Below, piece by piece: positions 1-12,300 of a stretch of DNA of 64,000 bases (position 1 is its first letter; every line of letters starts with the position of its first letter). The stretch lies in the NCBI GenBank assembly GCA_020152595.1, contig JAIGNY010002056.1:736001-800000 (forward strand). The letters are read 5' to 3'. A program made the position numbers and the translations under genes. Origin of the DNA: Chiridota heheva (Eukaryota; Echinodermata; Holothuroidea; Apodida; Chiridotidae). The notes under the pieces were generated by a model. The model did not search any database. It had not been told where the DNA came from and worked only from the letters and a program-made list of their open reading frames with translations.

Positions 1-1640
1 GCCTCCCCTACTGCCTGCCTTCCCCCCTTGCCTTCCCCCACCCCTGCCTGCCCCTTGCCTGCTCCCTGTCCCCTTCCTGCATGTCCCCTTCATTTCTGCA
101 TGTTTGATTCCTGCCTGTCTTTCCCTTCCTTTCTGCCTGCCTTCCCCTTGCTGCCTGTCCCCCTGCCTTCCCTTCCTGCCTGTCCCTCATGCTTTCCCTT
201 CCATACCTGTCCCTCCTCAGCTTTCCCTTCATATCTGCCCATCCCTTCCACACAAACACACACTCAGTCACTCACTCACTCACTGCATTTTGAACATTGA
301 TTTGAAATGCTTGGATTTAAGATGTACAGTATATATCTGCCTGCCTTCGCCCACTGCCTGCCTTCCTCCCATTGCCTGCCTTCCCCAATTGCCTGCCTCT
401 CCCCCTTCCTCCCCACTGCTAGCTGCTTTCTTCCTGCCAGCCTTCCCCCCTGCCTGCTTCTCCCCCTGCCTGCCCTCTCCCTGCCTGCCTCCCCCTGTCC
501 TTGCCTTCCACACTCTTTGCCTTCCCCTTCCTGCCTGCCTGTCCCCTTGCCTGCTCCTTGTCCCCTTCCTGCATGTCCCCTTCATTTCTGCATGTTTGAT
601 TCCTGCCTGTCTTTCCCTTCCTTTCTGCCTGCCTTCCCCTTCCTGCCTGTCCCCCTGCCTGTCCCCTTCCTGCCTGTCCCTCATGCTTTCCCTTCCATAC
701 CTGTCCCTCCTCAGCTTTCCCTTATATCTGCCATCCCTTCCACACAAACACATCCTGCTCAGTCACTCACTCACTCACTGCATTTTGAACATTGATTTGA
801 AATGCTTGTATTTAAGATGTATATATCTGCCTGCCTTCGCCCACTGCCTGCCTTCCTCCCATTGCCTGCCTTCCCCAATTGCCTGCCTCTCCCCCTTCCT
901 CCCCACTGCTAGCTGTTTTCTTCATTGCCAGCCTCCCCACTGCCTGCCTCCCCACTGCCTGCCTCCCCCCCACTGCCTGCCCCCACCATGCCTCTCCCAC
1001 TGCCTGCCTCCCCTACTGCCTGCCTTCCCACACTCTTTGCCTTCCCCCACTGCCTGCCTGCTCGCATTGCCTGCTTGTCCCCTTCCTGCATGTCCCCTTC
1101 ATTTCTGCATGTTTGATTCCTGCCTGTCTTTCCCTTCCTTTCTGCCTGCCTTCCCCTTGCTGCCTGTCCCCCTGCCTTCCCTTCCTGCCTGTCCCTCCTG
1201 CTTTCCCTTCCATACCTGTCCCTCCTCAGCTTTCCCTTCATATCTGCCCATCCCTTCCACACAAACACACACTCAGTCACTCACTCACTCACTGCATTTT
1301 GAACATTGATTTGAAATGCTTGGATTTAAGATGTACAGTATATATCTGTCTGCCTGCCCCCTGATTTTCCTGCTGTTCCCGCTTCCTGCCTGTCCCCTTC
1401 CTGCTAGACCCTTCCTGCATGTCCACTTCCTGCATGTCCACTTCCTGCCTGCCCCTTCCTGCCTGCCCCTTCCTGCATGTCCCCTTCTTGCCTGCCCCTC
1501 TTGCTTTTCCCTTCCTACTTGCCCCCTCCCTTCCTGCTTCCCCCTCTCACACAAAAAACACACACTTACTGCATTCTGAACATTGATTTGAAATGCTTGG
1601 ATTTAAGATGTATACGTTTTGTTTAAAATGCTTTAAGTAA
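1..1640. repeat. Nested pyrimidine-rich minisatellite (CTGCCTGCC type)
   Basis: The + strand is almost pure C/T in short CTGCCTGCCTTCCCC-like words. A longer unit is laid over this. The landmark TGAACATTGATTTGAAATGC recurs at 291, 786, 1300 and 1577, giving spacings of 495, 514 and 277 bp, each preceded by a CACTCACTCACTCACTGC stretch. The array continues off the left edge. Long open frames here (for example 104-1309 +) are rich in Pro, Cys, Leu and Ser only because of the base composition, and I do not call them genes. Confidence 0.9.
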
Positions 1641-1649
1641 CGAATGAAT

Positions 1650-1845
1650 ACATGTGTGCCATTATATAGTTTTATTACATTAAGTTCTTTCCCTTATTCA
1701 CCTTCTTTCCTCCTTTCCTCTATCCCTCCTCCCTTTCCTCTCTGTCCTAACTCAAGCACCTTAGATTTTAGCACCCTCTTGGCACATTTGACTCTGACTG
1801 TCGTGGTGCCGTTAATAATCAACAAACCAAACCAAACCATTATAT
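1650..1845 (+). mobile_element. 3' end of a LINE, diverged copy
   Basis: A C/T-rich stretch is followed by a GTCGTGGTGCCGTTAATAAT-like block and a CAAACCAAACC tail. The same 3' terminal block, with a CAAACAAACA or ATCA tail, ends the LINE at 18245-19725 and recurs at 20275-20385 and 49195-49325. It is therefore a 5'-truncated LINE copy, or a SINE that borrows the LINE tail. Confidence 0.6.
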
Positions 1846-1849
1846 AGTT

Positions 1850-2435
1850 AAATGAGTAGATATAACTCATATGATAGTTTCTAGTTACAGTTTTGAATAA
1901 AGAATGATATACTACCTGAACAAGTGACGTGACTCGTGAGCACCGGTCATGTGACCATGATTATCATACTGTAATGAAATAACAGATTATGCTACATGAA
2001 ACCATATCCTTTTTAACATACTAACTTGGGGGTAAGGGGGAGGGGGGATTGCCCACCCTTCCCTTGCATTTGTCCCCGCTCGACCTTTTCTTGCCTTTTC
2101 ATTTCAATGAAATATCGCTAGATGTCAGTGCCAGAGCCAAAAGCGATACATTTTCTGATTCATGAAATACTTTTTGATATTTTTTGCATACTTTTCAGCG
2201 TAGAGAAGTACCAAGAAGGAACATCAAATGTCCGAAAACTGAATATCATAATTAATTGATAGTGAGCAAAGGGAATACACTTCCCCTCCCCCATCCCCCT
2301 GTTTTTTTTTTTATCTTCAAAATAAGGATATGTACCACACAAATACATTCTAGAATTCAAACTACTTGTCATAGTCCTGTTCAAGTTCTAACTTCAGCAT
2401 TCTAAGTTCGTTACCTGCATCTTCATATTTTTAGC
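1850..2435. other. No recognisable gene
   Basis: AT-rich unique-looking sequence with a short GGGGGAGGGGGG tract near 2035 and a T tract near 2305. I see no coding exon or clear repeat. Confidence 0.5.
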
Positions 2436-2439
2436 AATT

Positions 2440-2800
2440 GTTAATGTATTGTATTTCTTTTTACTATAGGCCCTATTTGAATTAATTTTCCTCAAACTTT
2501 CTCGGGTGGTAAATTATAAGTACCCTTACAAGATTCTGTTTGACTACTTTCCTGACAATTCCAATTTTTTTTAAGCCACAAAATCGCATAAAAAATATGT
2601 TAGGATACATAAAGACTTTGGGACATAATGAGGTTATGACATCACAACTAGTTTGATTGCAGTCATTTCTACACAAATTATACCAAAGGTAAATATCTCC
2701 TTAACGGAACAAGATTTTTTAATGCTTCCTTCACCATTGTGTCTTTTGAGTTTCTCTTTCGTATAAGATGGACTTACGTGACCATATGTAGTCCTATAAC
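2440..2800 (+). mobile_element. Foldback element MITE-1, right half only
   Basis: This matches the interior and right arm of the full copies at 22526-23104 and 26334-26902: the AAGCCACAAAATCGCA block, the GACATCACAACTAGT block, TATCTCCTTAACGGAA and ATAAGATGGACTT appear in the same order. The terminal CTAATCCTTTAA is degraded here. Confidence 0.7.
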
Positions 2801-3261
2801 ATCATACATTTTACAACTGCTTATTTAACCAAATGATTCTCATTATCATCGCATTGTGCTTTTAACTTTGTTTTGTTTATGTTAATTATAAATGAGGGTT
2901 AGGGATGCAACACATCTGCAAGATATCAATATAACCAGTGGCGTATCTAAACGTTTTTTTGCATTTTTCCATACAAAAATTCGAATCACCCCACTTCCAC
3001 CGTTTTTCTGATATTTCAAAAAGAATTAATCCAGTTTTTGATCACATTTTACAATTGAATTTCTGTTACATTGCACATATATGAGAAAGAAAAAATTACG
3101 CGAAAGTTGGGATATAAATTTCTATTTCATGACCCGGATTCATGATCACTGCATGCACTAGATTAACCTACGTACGTATGCTTTCAAAATTATTGCGTAA
3201 TGTTTGTTTTAGGCGAATGGTGATGTTGTCAGTTCGATAAGTACAGGTGTTCAACTTCAAG

Positions 3262-3383
3262 ATGACTGCAGTTCTTTCCGAAATTGACGTTCTCTCGAGT
3301 AGAATTGTTCGCATTCTAGGATGTAATCCTGGTAACTTCACACTACAAGGAACCAATATTTATCTTGTTGGAAATGGGAAAAG
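3262..3383 (+). CDS. LACTB2: LACTB2 coding exon 1
   Basis: Encodes residues 1-40 plus two bases of codon 41, from [10 protein letters not shown] to LVGNGK. The donor is AG|GTAATA. It contains the family signatures LGCNPG and LQGTN. Confidence 0.93.
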
Positions 3384-6300
3384 GTAATATCAAGTGTCAG
3401 TCTCCATCTAATTGTAGTATGAAGCTCATTCCGGTTCCACTAATATTATATGGGCCACACCACAGGATGTTCCTAGCGTTATGGCAACCTATATACTTAA
3501 TACATAGACCTATATGTATTAAGTATATGGGTTTCCATAACGCTAGGAATACCTGTGGGCCATAACGCTAGGAACACCTGTAGGCCACACTTGGAATGCA
3601 TTTGGCAATGAATAGGCTGCATAGGGAAAATCTAAAATTGTATTGATTTTTTATTTTTTTATTTAAAAACTCACATCCCTAGTCATAAAACTCTTAAAAT
3701 TTGCAAGATAAATTCCTTTACAGTAAAACCTGCAAAAACCAAAAAACCTTCCTTAGGTGCAAAATCAGTGAAAATTTTAGACACTTTTTGAGGCCTTAAA
3801 AATGAAAGTTCAATCGTTTTGTATTACCAAAATCAATTGAAATTACCCTTCCAAAAATATCAATATGTACTGTTATGTAGTCATTTATTAATTAGTCATC
3901 ACAATGAATTTGATCTGGGCTACTAACATAGCTTTCAGAATAGATTCACACTTTCCCCAATTTACACCTAAGAAGAAAAGTTTTTAAACATTTTTTGCAG
4001 GGAATAGATTGTTAAGGAATTTTTGTTATAAAATAGAGATTTACTTACTTTAACTTTTGCTGATTCCTTTTGGTTGATCCTAATATGATGGACCTCCAGT
4101 CGTCTCTATTCCACATAGCTGTCATCATTTGATTAACTTCACAAGCCCTCTGTCTTCCTTTTACATCAATGAAGTCTTTAGTTCATCTTTCTCTTCCTCT
4201 GTGCTCTGTGTCCAGAGTAATAGCTGGGAACAAGCTCATTGTCTCTTCTGAAGTAGTGTCCAGCTAGCTTTAGCCTCCTATTTCTTATTTTTTTGATACT
4301 GCAAGAAAAAGAAAGCCTATGAATTTCTATTTTTAAGTTATAGGCCTATTGTTTCTATTTTTCGTTAACATTCTCTGAATAGCAATTTAATACTAGTCTG
4401 GAAAGTATGTATGTTACGCTGAAGATTTTCAGCGTGGAGCTTAGCCAGTTTGACCAAATTTGGCATACTTTTCTCTCTGATTTATAAAGAAATACATAAA
4501 ATTACAGTGGTATTTATCAAAACTGGCATAAATACATGTAGGTTTTCAAAGATTCTGGTGGAAATCTTCAGCGTGGAGAAAACAAATTTTTCCATTGGGT
4601 TTAATATGACCCCCTCCCCAAATACATACTGTACACCATGTGCAACCAACTAATTTATATTTGCTGAAAATTTCTTGTTGGTTCATCTCTAACTCTTTTC
4701 TTCGTTTTTGTAGACGGATTCTGATAGATACAGGAGAGAAGAACAGACCAGAATTTATATGCAACTTAAAGAATGCCCTGCTGCAAAATAGCTGCTCTAT
4801 ACAAGAAATTGTCGTGACACACTGGCATCGAGATCACACTGGGGGCATAGACGCTATTTTGGATGGATTAGATTTAGGTATTGTATGTGCTTGCAGTGGC
4901 TGATCTAGAGGGGTCTGGGGGTTGGGTTCATTTTATATTTTATCATATTTTGTCTTGCGATTTTGTGGCTTAAAAACCATGAGATATGTCAAAAAAGTAG
5001 TAAAACTGAATCTAGGAAGGGTATTTATAATATACCACCTGAAGAAAGTTTGAGGAAAAATAGTTTCAATAGTGTAAAAATTAAATAAATTTTCTTTAAA
5101 ATACATCAAGACTTTGAGGACTTCGAGGCTGTGACATCACAAATAGTCTGATTTGAGTTGTTTCTACAGAAGTGATACCAAACTTTAAACTTGAATATCT
5201 CCTTAACGAAATAAGATTTTTGAATGCTTTCTTCAACATTTTGTTTTTTTTGAAGTCCTCTTTCATATAAGATGGACATGCAAGACCTCTGAACTAATCC
5301 TTTGCGTAATAGGGGAAAGAAATGTAAAATTAAAGGAGTTTGAATTTTGAATAGAACCATTATATAGCACACAACTGGTGTAATATTATGAAGATGAGAT
5401 GGCAGTTTACTCTCTGGACCTTAAAAGGTAAGAAGTTTAGGATTTAGAAGTTTGGGATATTGCTGGTGAAATTTACATGTACATACGCTTTCACTACCAG
5501 CAAAAACATTGCATTGAGTCAATAGGAAAACAAACTAGGATAAATTTATTGTGTGTGTGATGTTATTTGATGCTTTTGGGTTTTGAATGTAGAGAAAGAA
5601 AAATTTGTTAAACATTTATTTCAGATAAGAACATCAAAGTTTCAAAATTACCGAGAAATCCCCATCAAGATGAGGAGACAGCGAATGGTCTCAAATATCA
5701 CTATCTCAAGGATGGAGATGTAATCCAAACACAGGGAGCAACTCTAAGGTTGGTGTAGACAGTGATGTATTGTAAAATAGTAAGAGGGTGGGGGAGCTTT
5801 TTCTTAGATACGGTAGCAACACTACATTGACAAACGTTGACATTACATGTATGTTGGGTTTGCATCAGTGGTGAAACTTCATTTTAATGAAAAATATGTT
5901 TCTTTAGGTCTCCCTCCATGAAAATTCTGGGTATCTAATATTTATATATCCGATCCAGTATACTGCATGACAGCAAAGACATAACCAGGGGGTGCACATG
6001 TCCCCCCCCCCCCTCTCCAAGCACACATAAAATCAAAACTAAAAAATTGTCAAAAAACAAGGTAAATTGAAGCAGGAAAGTGATACATCAGATGATATTC
6101 ATTTTGGAAAATTTTTCAATTTTGAAAATTTTTTATTTTCGAACATTTTTTCAATTTTTTGGACATTTTCTTCAATTTTCGGGAAGTTTCCTTCAATTTT
6201 GGGGAAATTTCCTTTATTTTGGGGAAATTTGCTTCAATTTTCATGCAATTTCCTTCATTTTTGGAAATTTCTTCAAATTTTGACCAAATTTTCCAATAAT

Positions 6301-9300
6301 TTTACTCACACCTGCTTTGAACCCTCACTCTGCGATATTATTGCCGTTTTGGGTGCCCCATCTTTGACTCTGCCTCCCAAACTTGTTTTCAAAAAAGTGC
6401 TGGTAGAGTAAGGGTTAAATGTATGAAAATGCAACATTCAAATAATGCACAGACTTGATCAATTGTGTGAAGAAAATATATCCCTTCTGCATGTTTGCCT
6501 TCTTCCCCCTCTCCCCCTTCTCTCACTCTACTCCGGATTTCTTTTAAAAAAGGATATGAAATGTAATCTTTAAAAATATAATTTCTACATTTGCAATTAT
6601 TTTTAACCTTATCTTTGGCAGGGTCATGTACACACCTGGACATACAGATGACCACATGTGTCTTGTACTAAAGGAAGAGGATGCAGTCTTCACTGGGGAC
6701 TGTATACTTGGAGAAGGCACAACTGTGAGTGGAATTAAGATTTTGTCTGAACTACAAGCAAAAAATTCTGCTTGCTTTTGTTGAAAAATATTTTAGCATT
6801 TTGGACAGTAATATACAATAAAAGTCAACGTTTCTGATTGGTCAGACACAAATACTGACTACCAATCAATAACTGCACTGATTGGTCATACACAAATACT
6901 GACAACCAATCAGTAGCTGCACTGATTGGTCAGACACAAATACTGACAACCAATCAATAACTGCACTGATTGGTCATACACAAATACTGACAACCAATCA
7001 ATACCTGCACTGATTGGTCAGACACAAATACTGACAACCAATCAATACCTGCACTGATTGGTCATACACAAGTACTGACAACCAATCAGTAGCTGCACTG
7101 ATTGGTCATACACAAATACTGACAACCAATCAATAACTGCACTGATTGGTCATACACAAATACTGACAACCAATCAATACCTGCACTGATTGGTCAGACA
7201 CAAATACTGACAACCAATCAATACCTGCACTGATTGGTCATACACAAATACTGACAACCAATCAATACCTGCACTGATTGGTCAGACACAAATACTGACA
7301 ACCAATCAATACCTGCACTGATTGGTCATACACAAATACTGACAACCAATCAATACCTGCACTGATTGGTCATACAAGTACTGACAACCAATCAGTAGCT
7401 GCACTGATTGGTCATACACAAATACTGACAACCAATCAATAACTGCACTGATTGGTCATACACAAATACTGACAACCAATCAATACCTGCACTGATTGGT
7501 CAGACACAAATACTGACAACCAATCAATACCTGCACTGATTGGTCATACACAAATAATGACAACCAATCAATACCTGCACTGATTGGTCATACACAAGTA
7601 CTGACAACCAATCAGTAGCTGCACTGATTGGTCATACACAAATACTGACAACCAATCAATAACTGCACTGATTGGTCATACAAATACTGACAACCAATCA
7701 ATACCTGCACTGATTGGTCAGACACAAATACTGACAACCAATCAATACCTGCACTGATTGGTCATACACAAATACTGACAACCAATCAATACCTGCACTG
7801 ATTGGTCAGACACAAATACTGACAACCAATCAATACCTGCACTGATTGGTCATACACAAATACTGACAACCAATCAATACCTGCACTGATTGGTCATACA
7901 AGTACTGACAACCAATCAGTAGCTGCACTGATTGGTCATACACAAATACTGACAACCAATCAATAACTGCACTGATTGGTCATACACAAATACTGACAAC
8001 CAATCAATACCTGCACTGATTGGTCAGACACAAATACTGACAACCAATCAATACCTGCACTGATTGGTCATACACAAATAATGACAACCAATCAATACCT
8101 GCACTGATTGGTCAGACACAAATACTGACAACCAATCAATACCTGCACTGATTGGTCATACACAAATACTGACAACCAATCAATACCTGCACTGATTGGT
8201 CATACACAAATACTGACAACCAATCAATACCTGCACTGATTGGTCATACACAAATACTGACATCCAATCAATACCTGCACTGATTGGTCATACACAAATA
8301 CTGACAACCAATTAATACCTGCACTGATTGGTCATGCACAAATACTGACAACCAATCAATACCTGCACTGATTGGTCATACACAAATACTGACAACCAAT
8401 CAATACCTGCACTGATTGGTCATACACAAATACTGACAACCAATCAATAACTGCACTGATTGGTCATACACAAATACCGACAACCAATCAATAAGTGCAC
8501 TGATTGGTCATACACAAATACTGACAACCAATCAATAACTGTCGCCGAAGTGACTAGCACACTGTACATATACACACAATGCTTATATAGTACGTACTTA
8601 ATTAAAAACTACCTCATACAAAAAGTTATTTGTACCATTTACCAAACGTAACACTTTTGCTGGTCGTTCTATCAGAGTAATGGAACCGACATGGTGGAAT
8701 GACCTACCAGATTATATTAAACTTGCTCTGTCGGTAAATGTTTTTATATGTCATTTGAAAACTTACCTTTTCAATCAATTTTAGTGGTATCTCTTATTTT
8801 ATTTGTTTTGTTTATATCGGTCCCATTGCACTGGGAGAGCGGCTGTCATTCTTGTTTTGTCATTGTATTGATGTTTTATTTGTTAAGCGAGCACCACTGC
8901 AGATTGCCAGATCGACGACGAGTGAACACACAATTACAATGACAGGGTCGTCGCCTGTTATGATAGTAACAATGCTATCACGAAACGCTTAATACGACCT
9001 GAACGAGAACATAGGTACGACGTATGGACAGACAACATCGACAACCAAGTCAATGTCCACGGCCTTTGATAACCAGTTGTAGTGCACTGGTGTGTCTACC
9101 CAACCCAGGCTTGAACCCAGGGCCTCGTGGTCTGTAGACATGTATGATAACCCCTGCACCACAGAACACTGCCTTAAGGAATGCCACTAGTAACAGGGAT
9201 TTGGTTGGATTTATGTCAGGTAAGTCACTAATGTAAATAACAAATAGTATTGGACCTAGAACACTGCCTTGAGGAATGGCGCCAGTAACAGGGATTTGGT

Positions 9301-12300
9301 TAGATTTATGTCAGGTAAGTCACTAATGTAAATAACAAATAGTATCGGACCTAGAACACTGCCTTGAGGAATGCCACTAGTAATAGGGATTTGGTTAGAT
9401 TTATGTCAGGTAAGTCATTAATGTAAATAACAAATAGTATCGGACCTAGAACACTGCCTTGAGGAATGCCACTAGTAATAGGGATTTGGTTAGATTTATG
9501 TCAGGTAAGTCATTAATGTAAATAACAAATAGTATTGGACCTAGCACACTACCTTAAGGAATGCCACTAGTAACAGGGATTTGGTTGGATTTATGTCAGG
9601 TAAGTCACTAATGTAAATAACAAATAGTATTGGACCTAGAACACTGCCTTGAGGAATGCCACTAGTAATAGGGATTTGGTTAGATTTATGTCAGGTAAGT
9701 CATTAATGTAAATAACAAATAGTATTGGACCTAGAACACTGCCTTAAGGAATGCCACTAGTAACAGGGATTTGGTTAGATTTATGTCAAGTAAGTCATTA
9801 ATGTAAATAACAAATAGTATCTGACCTAGAACACTGCCTTGAGGAATGCCACTAGTAACAGGGATTTGGTTGGATTTATGTTAGGTAAGTCATTAATGTG
9901 AATAACAAATAGTATCTGACCTAGAACACTGCCTTGAGGAATGCCACTAGTAACAGGGATTTGGTTGGATTTATGTTAGGTAAGTCATTAATGTGAATAA
10001 CAAATAGTATCTGACCTAGAACACTGCCTTGAGGAATGCTACTAGTAACAGGGATTTGGTTGGATTTATGTTAGGTAAGTCATTAATGTAAATAACAAAT
10101 AGTATTGGACCTAAAACACTGCCTTGAGGAATGCCACTAGTGACAGGGATTTGGTTGGATTTATGTCAGGTAAGTCATAAATGTAAATAACAAATAGTAT
10201 CGGACCTAGAACACTGCCTTGAGGAATGCCACTAGTAATAGGGATTTGGTTAGATTTATGTCAGGTAAGTCATAAATGTAAATAACAAATAGTATCGGAC
10301 CTAGAACACTGCCTTGAGGAATGCCACTAGTAACAGGGATTTGGTTGGATTTATGTCAGGTAAGTCATAAATGTAAATAACAAATAGTATCGGACCTAGA
10401 ACACTGCCTTGAGGAATGCCACTAGTAATAGGGATTTGGTTAGATTTATGTCAGGTAAGTCATTAATGTAAATAACAAATAGTATTGGACCTAGAACACT
10501 GCCTTAAGGAATGCCACTAGTAACAGGGATTTGGTTGGATTTATGTCAGGTAAGTCATTAATGTAAATAACAAATAGTATTGGACCTAGAACACTGCCTT
10601 GAGGAATGCCACTAGTAATAGGAATTTGGTTAGATTTATGTCAGGTAAGTCATTAATGTAAATAACAAATAGTATTGGACCTAGAACACTGCCTTAAGGA
10701 ATGCCACTAGTAACAGGGATTTGGTTAGATTTATGTCAGGTAAGTCATTAATGTAAATAACAAATAGTATTGGACCTAGAACACTGCCTTGAGGAATGCC
10801 ACTAGTAACAGGGATTTGGTTAGATTTATGTCAGGTAAGTCATTAATGTAAATAACAAATAGTATTGGACCTAGAACACTGCCTTGAGGAATGCCACTAG
10901 TAATAGGAATTTGGTTAGATTTATGTCAGGTAAGTCATTAATGTAAATAACAAATAGTATTGGACCTAGAACACTGCCTTAAGGAATGCCACTAGTAACA
11001 GGGATTTGGTTGGATTTATGTCAAGTAAGTCATTAATGTAAATAACAAATAGTATTGGACCTAGAACACTGCCTTGAGGAATGCCACTAGTAACAGGGAT
11101 TTGGTTAGATTTATGTCAGGTAAGTCACTAATGTAAATAACAAATAGTATCTGACCTAGAACACTGCCTTGAGGAATGCCACTAGTAACAGGGATTTGGT
11201 TAGATTTATGTCAGGTAAGTCATTAATGTAAATAACAAATAGTATTGGACCTAGAACACTGCCTTGAGGAATGCCACTAGTAACAGGGATTTGGTTAGAT
11301 TTATGTCAGGTAAGTCACTAATGTAAATAACAAATAGTATCTGACCTAGAACACTGCCTTGAGGAATGCCACTAGTAACAGGGATTTGGTTAGATTTATG
11401 TCAGGTAAGTCACTAATGTAAATAACAAATAGTATTGGACCTAAAACACTGCCTTGAGGAATGGCGCCAGTAACAGGGATTTGGTTAGATTTATGTCAGG
11501 TAAGTCACTAATGTAAATAACAAATAGTATTGCACCTAGAGCACTGCCTTGAGGAATGCCACTAGTAACAGGGATTTGGTTGGATTTATGTCAGGTAAGT
11601 CATTAATGTAAATAACAAATAGTATTGGACCTAGAACACTGCCTTGAGGAATGGCGCCAGTAACAGGGATTTGGTTAGATTTATGTCAGGTAAGTCATTA
11701 ATGTAAATAACAAATAGTATTGGACCTAGAACACTGCCTTGAGGAATGCCACTAGTAACAGGGATTTGGTTAGATTTATGTCAGGTAAGTCATTAATGTA
11801 AATAACAAATAGTATCGGACCTAGAACACTGCCTTGAGGAATGCCACTAGTAACAGGGATTTGGTTGGATTTATGTCAGGTAAGTCATTAATGTAAATAA
11901 CAAATAGTATTGGACCTAGAACACTGCCTTGAGGAATGCCACTAGTAACAGGAATTTGGTTGGATTTATGTCAGGTAAGTCATTAATGTAAATAACAAAT
12001 AGTATTGGACCTAGAACACTGCCTTGAGGAATGCCACTAGTAACAGGGATTTGGTTGGATTTATGTCAGGTAAGTCATTAATGTAAATAACAAATAGTAT
12101 TGGACCTAGAACACTGCCTTGAGGAATGCCACTAGTAACAGGAGTTTGGTTGGATTTATTTCCATTCACCATTACTTGTTGAAATCTCTGAGATAGAAAT
12201 GATCTTATCCACCCATACAGAGGATTAATTATTCCATAAGATTTAAGCTTGTGTAGAAGTTGCTCATGAGGCACTGTATTAAAGGCCTTCATAAAATAAA

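Noticed and set aside
104..1309. 401-residue Cys/Pro/Leu ORF
   Set aside because: Translation of a pyrimidine-rich minisatellite; all frames give similar biased peptides.
6826..8541. CRISPR-like regular array
   Set aside because: The spacers between the conserved words are also repeated. There are no unique spacers, no leader and no cas genes, and the genome is eukaryotic.
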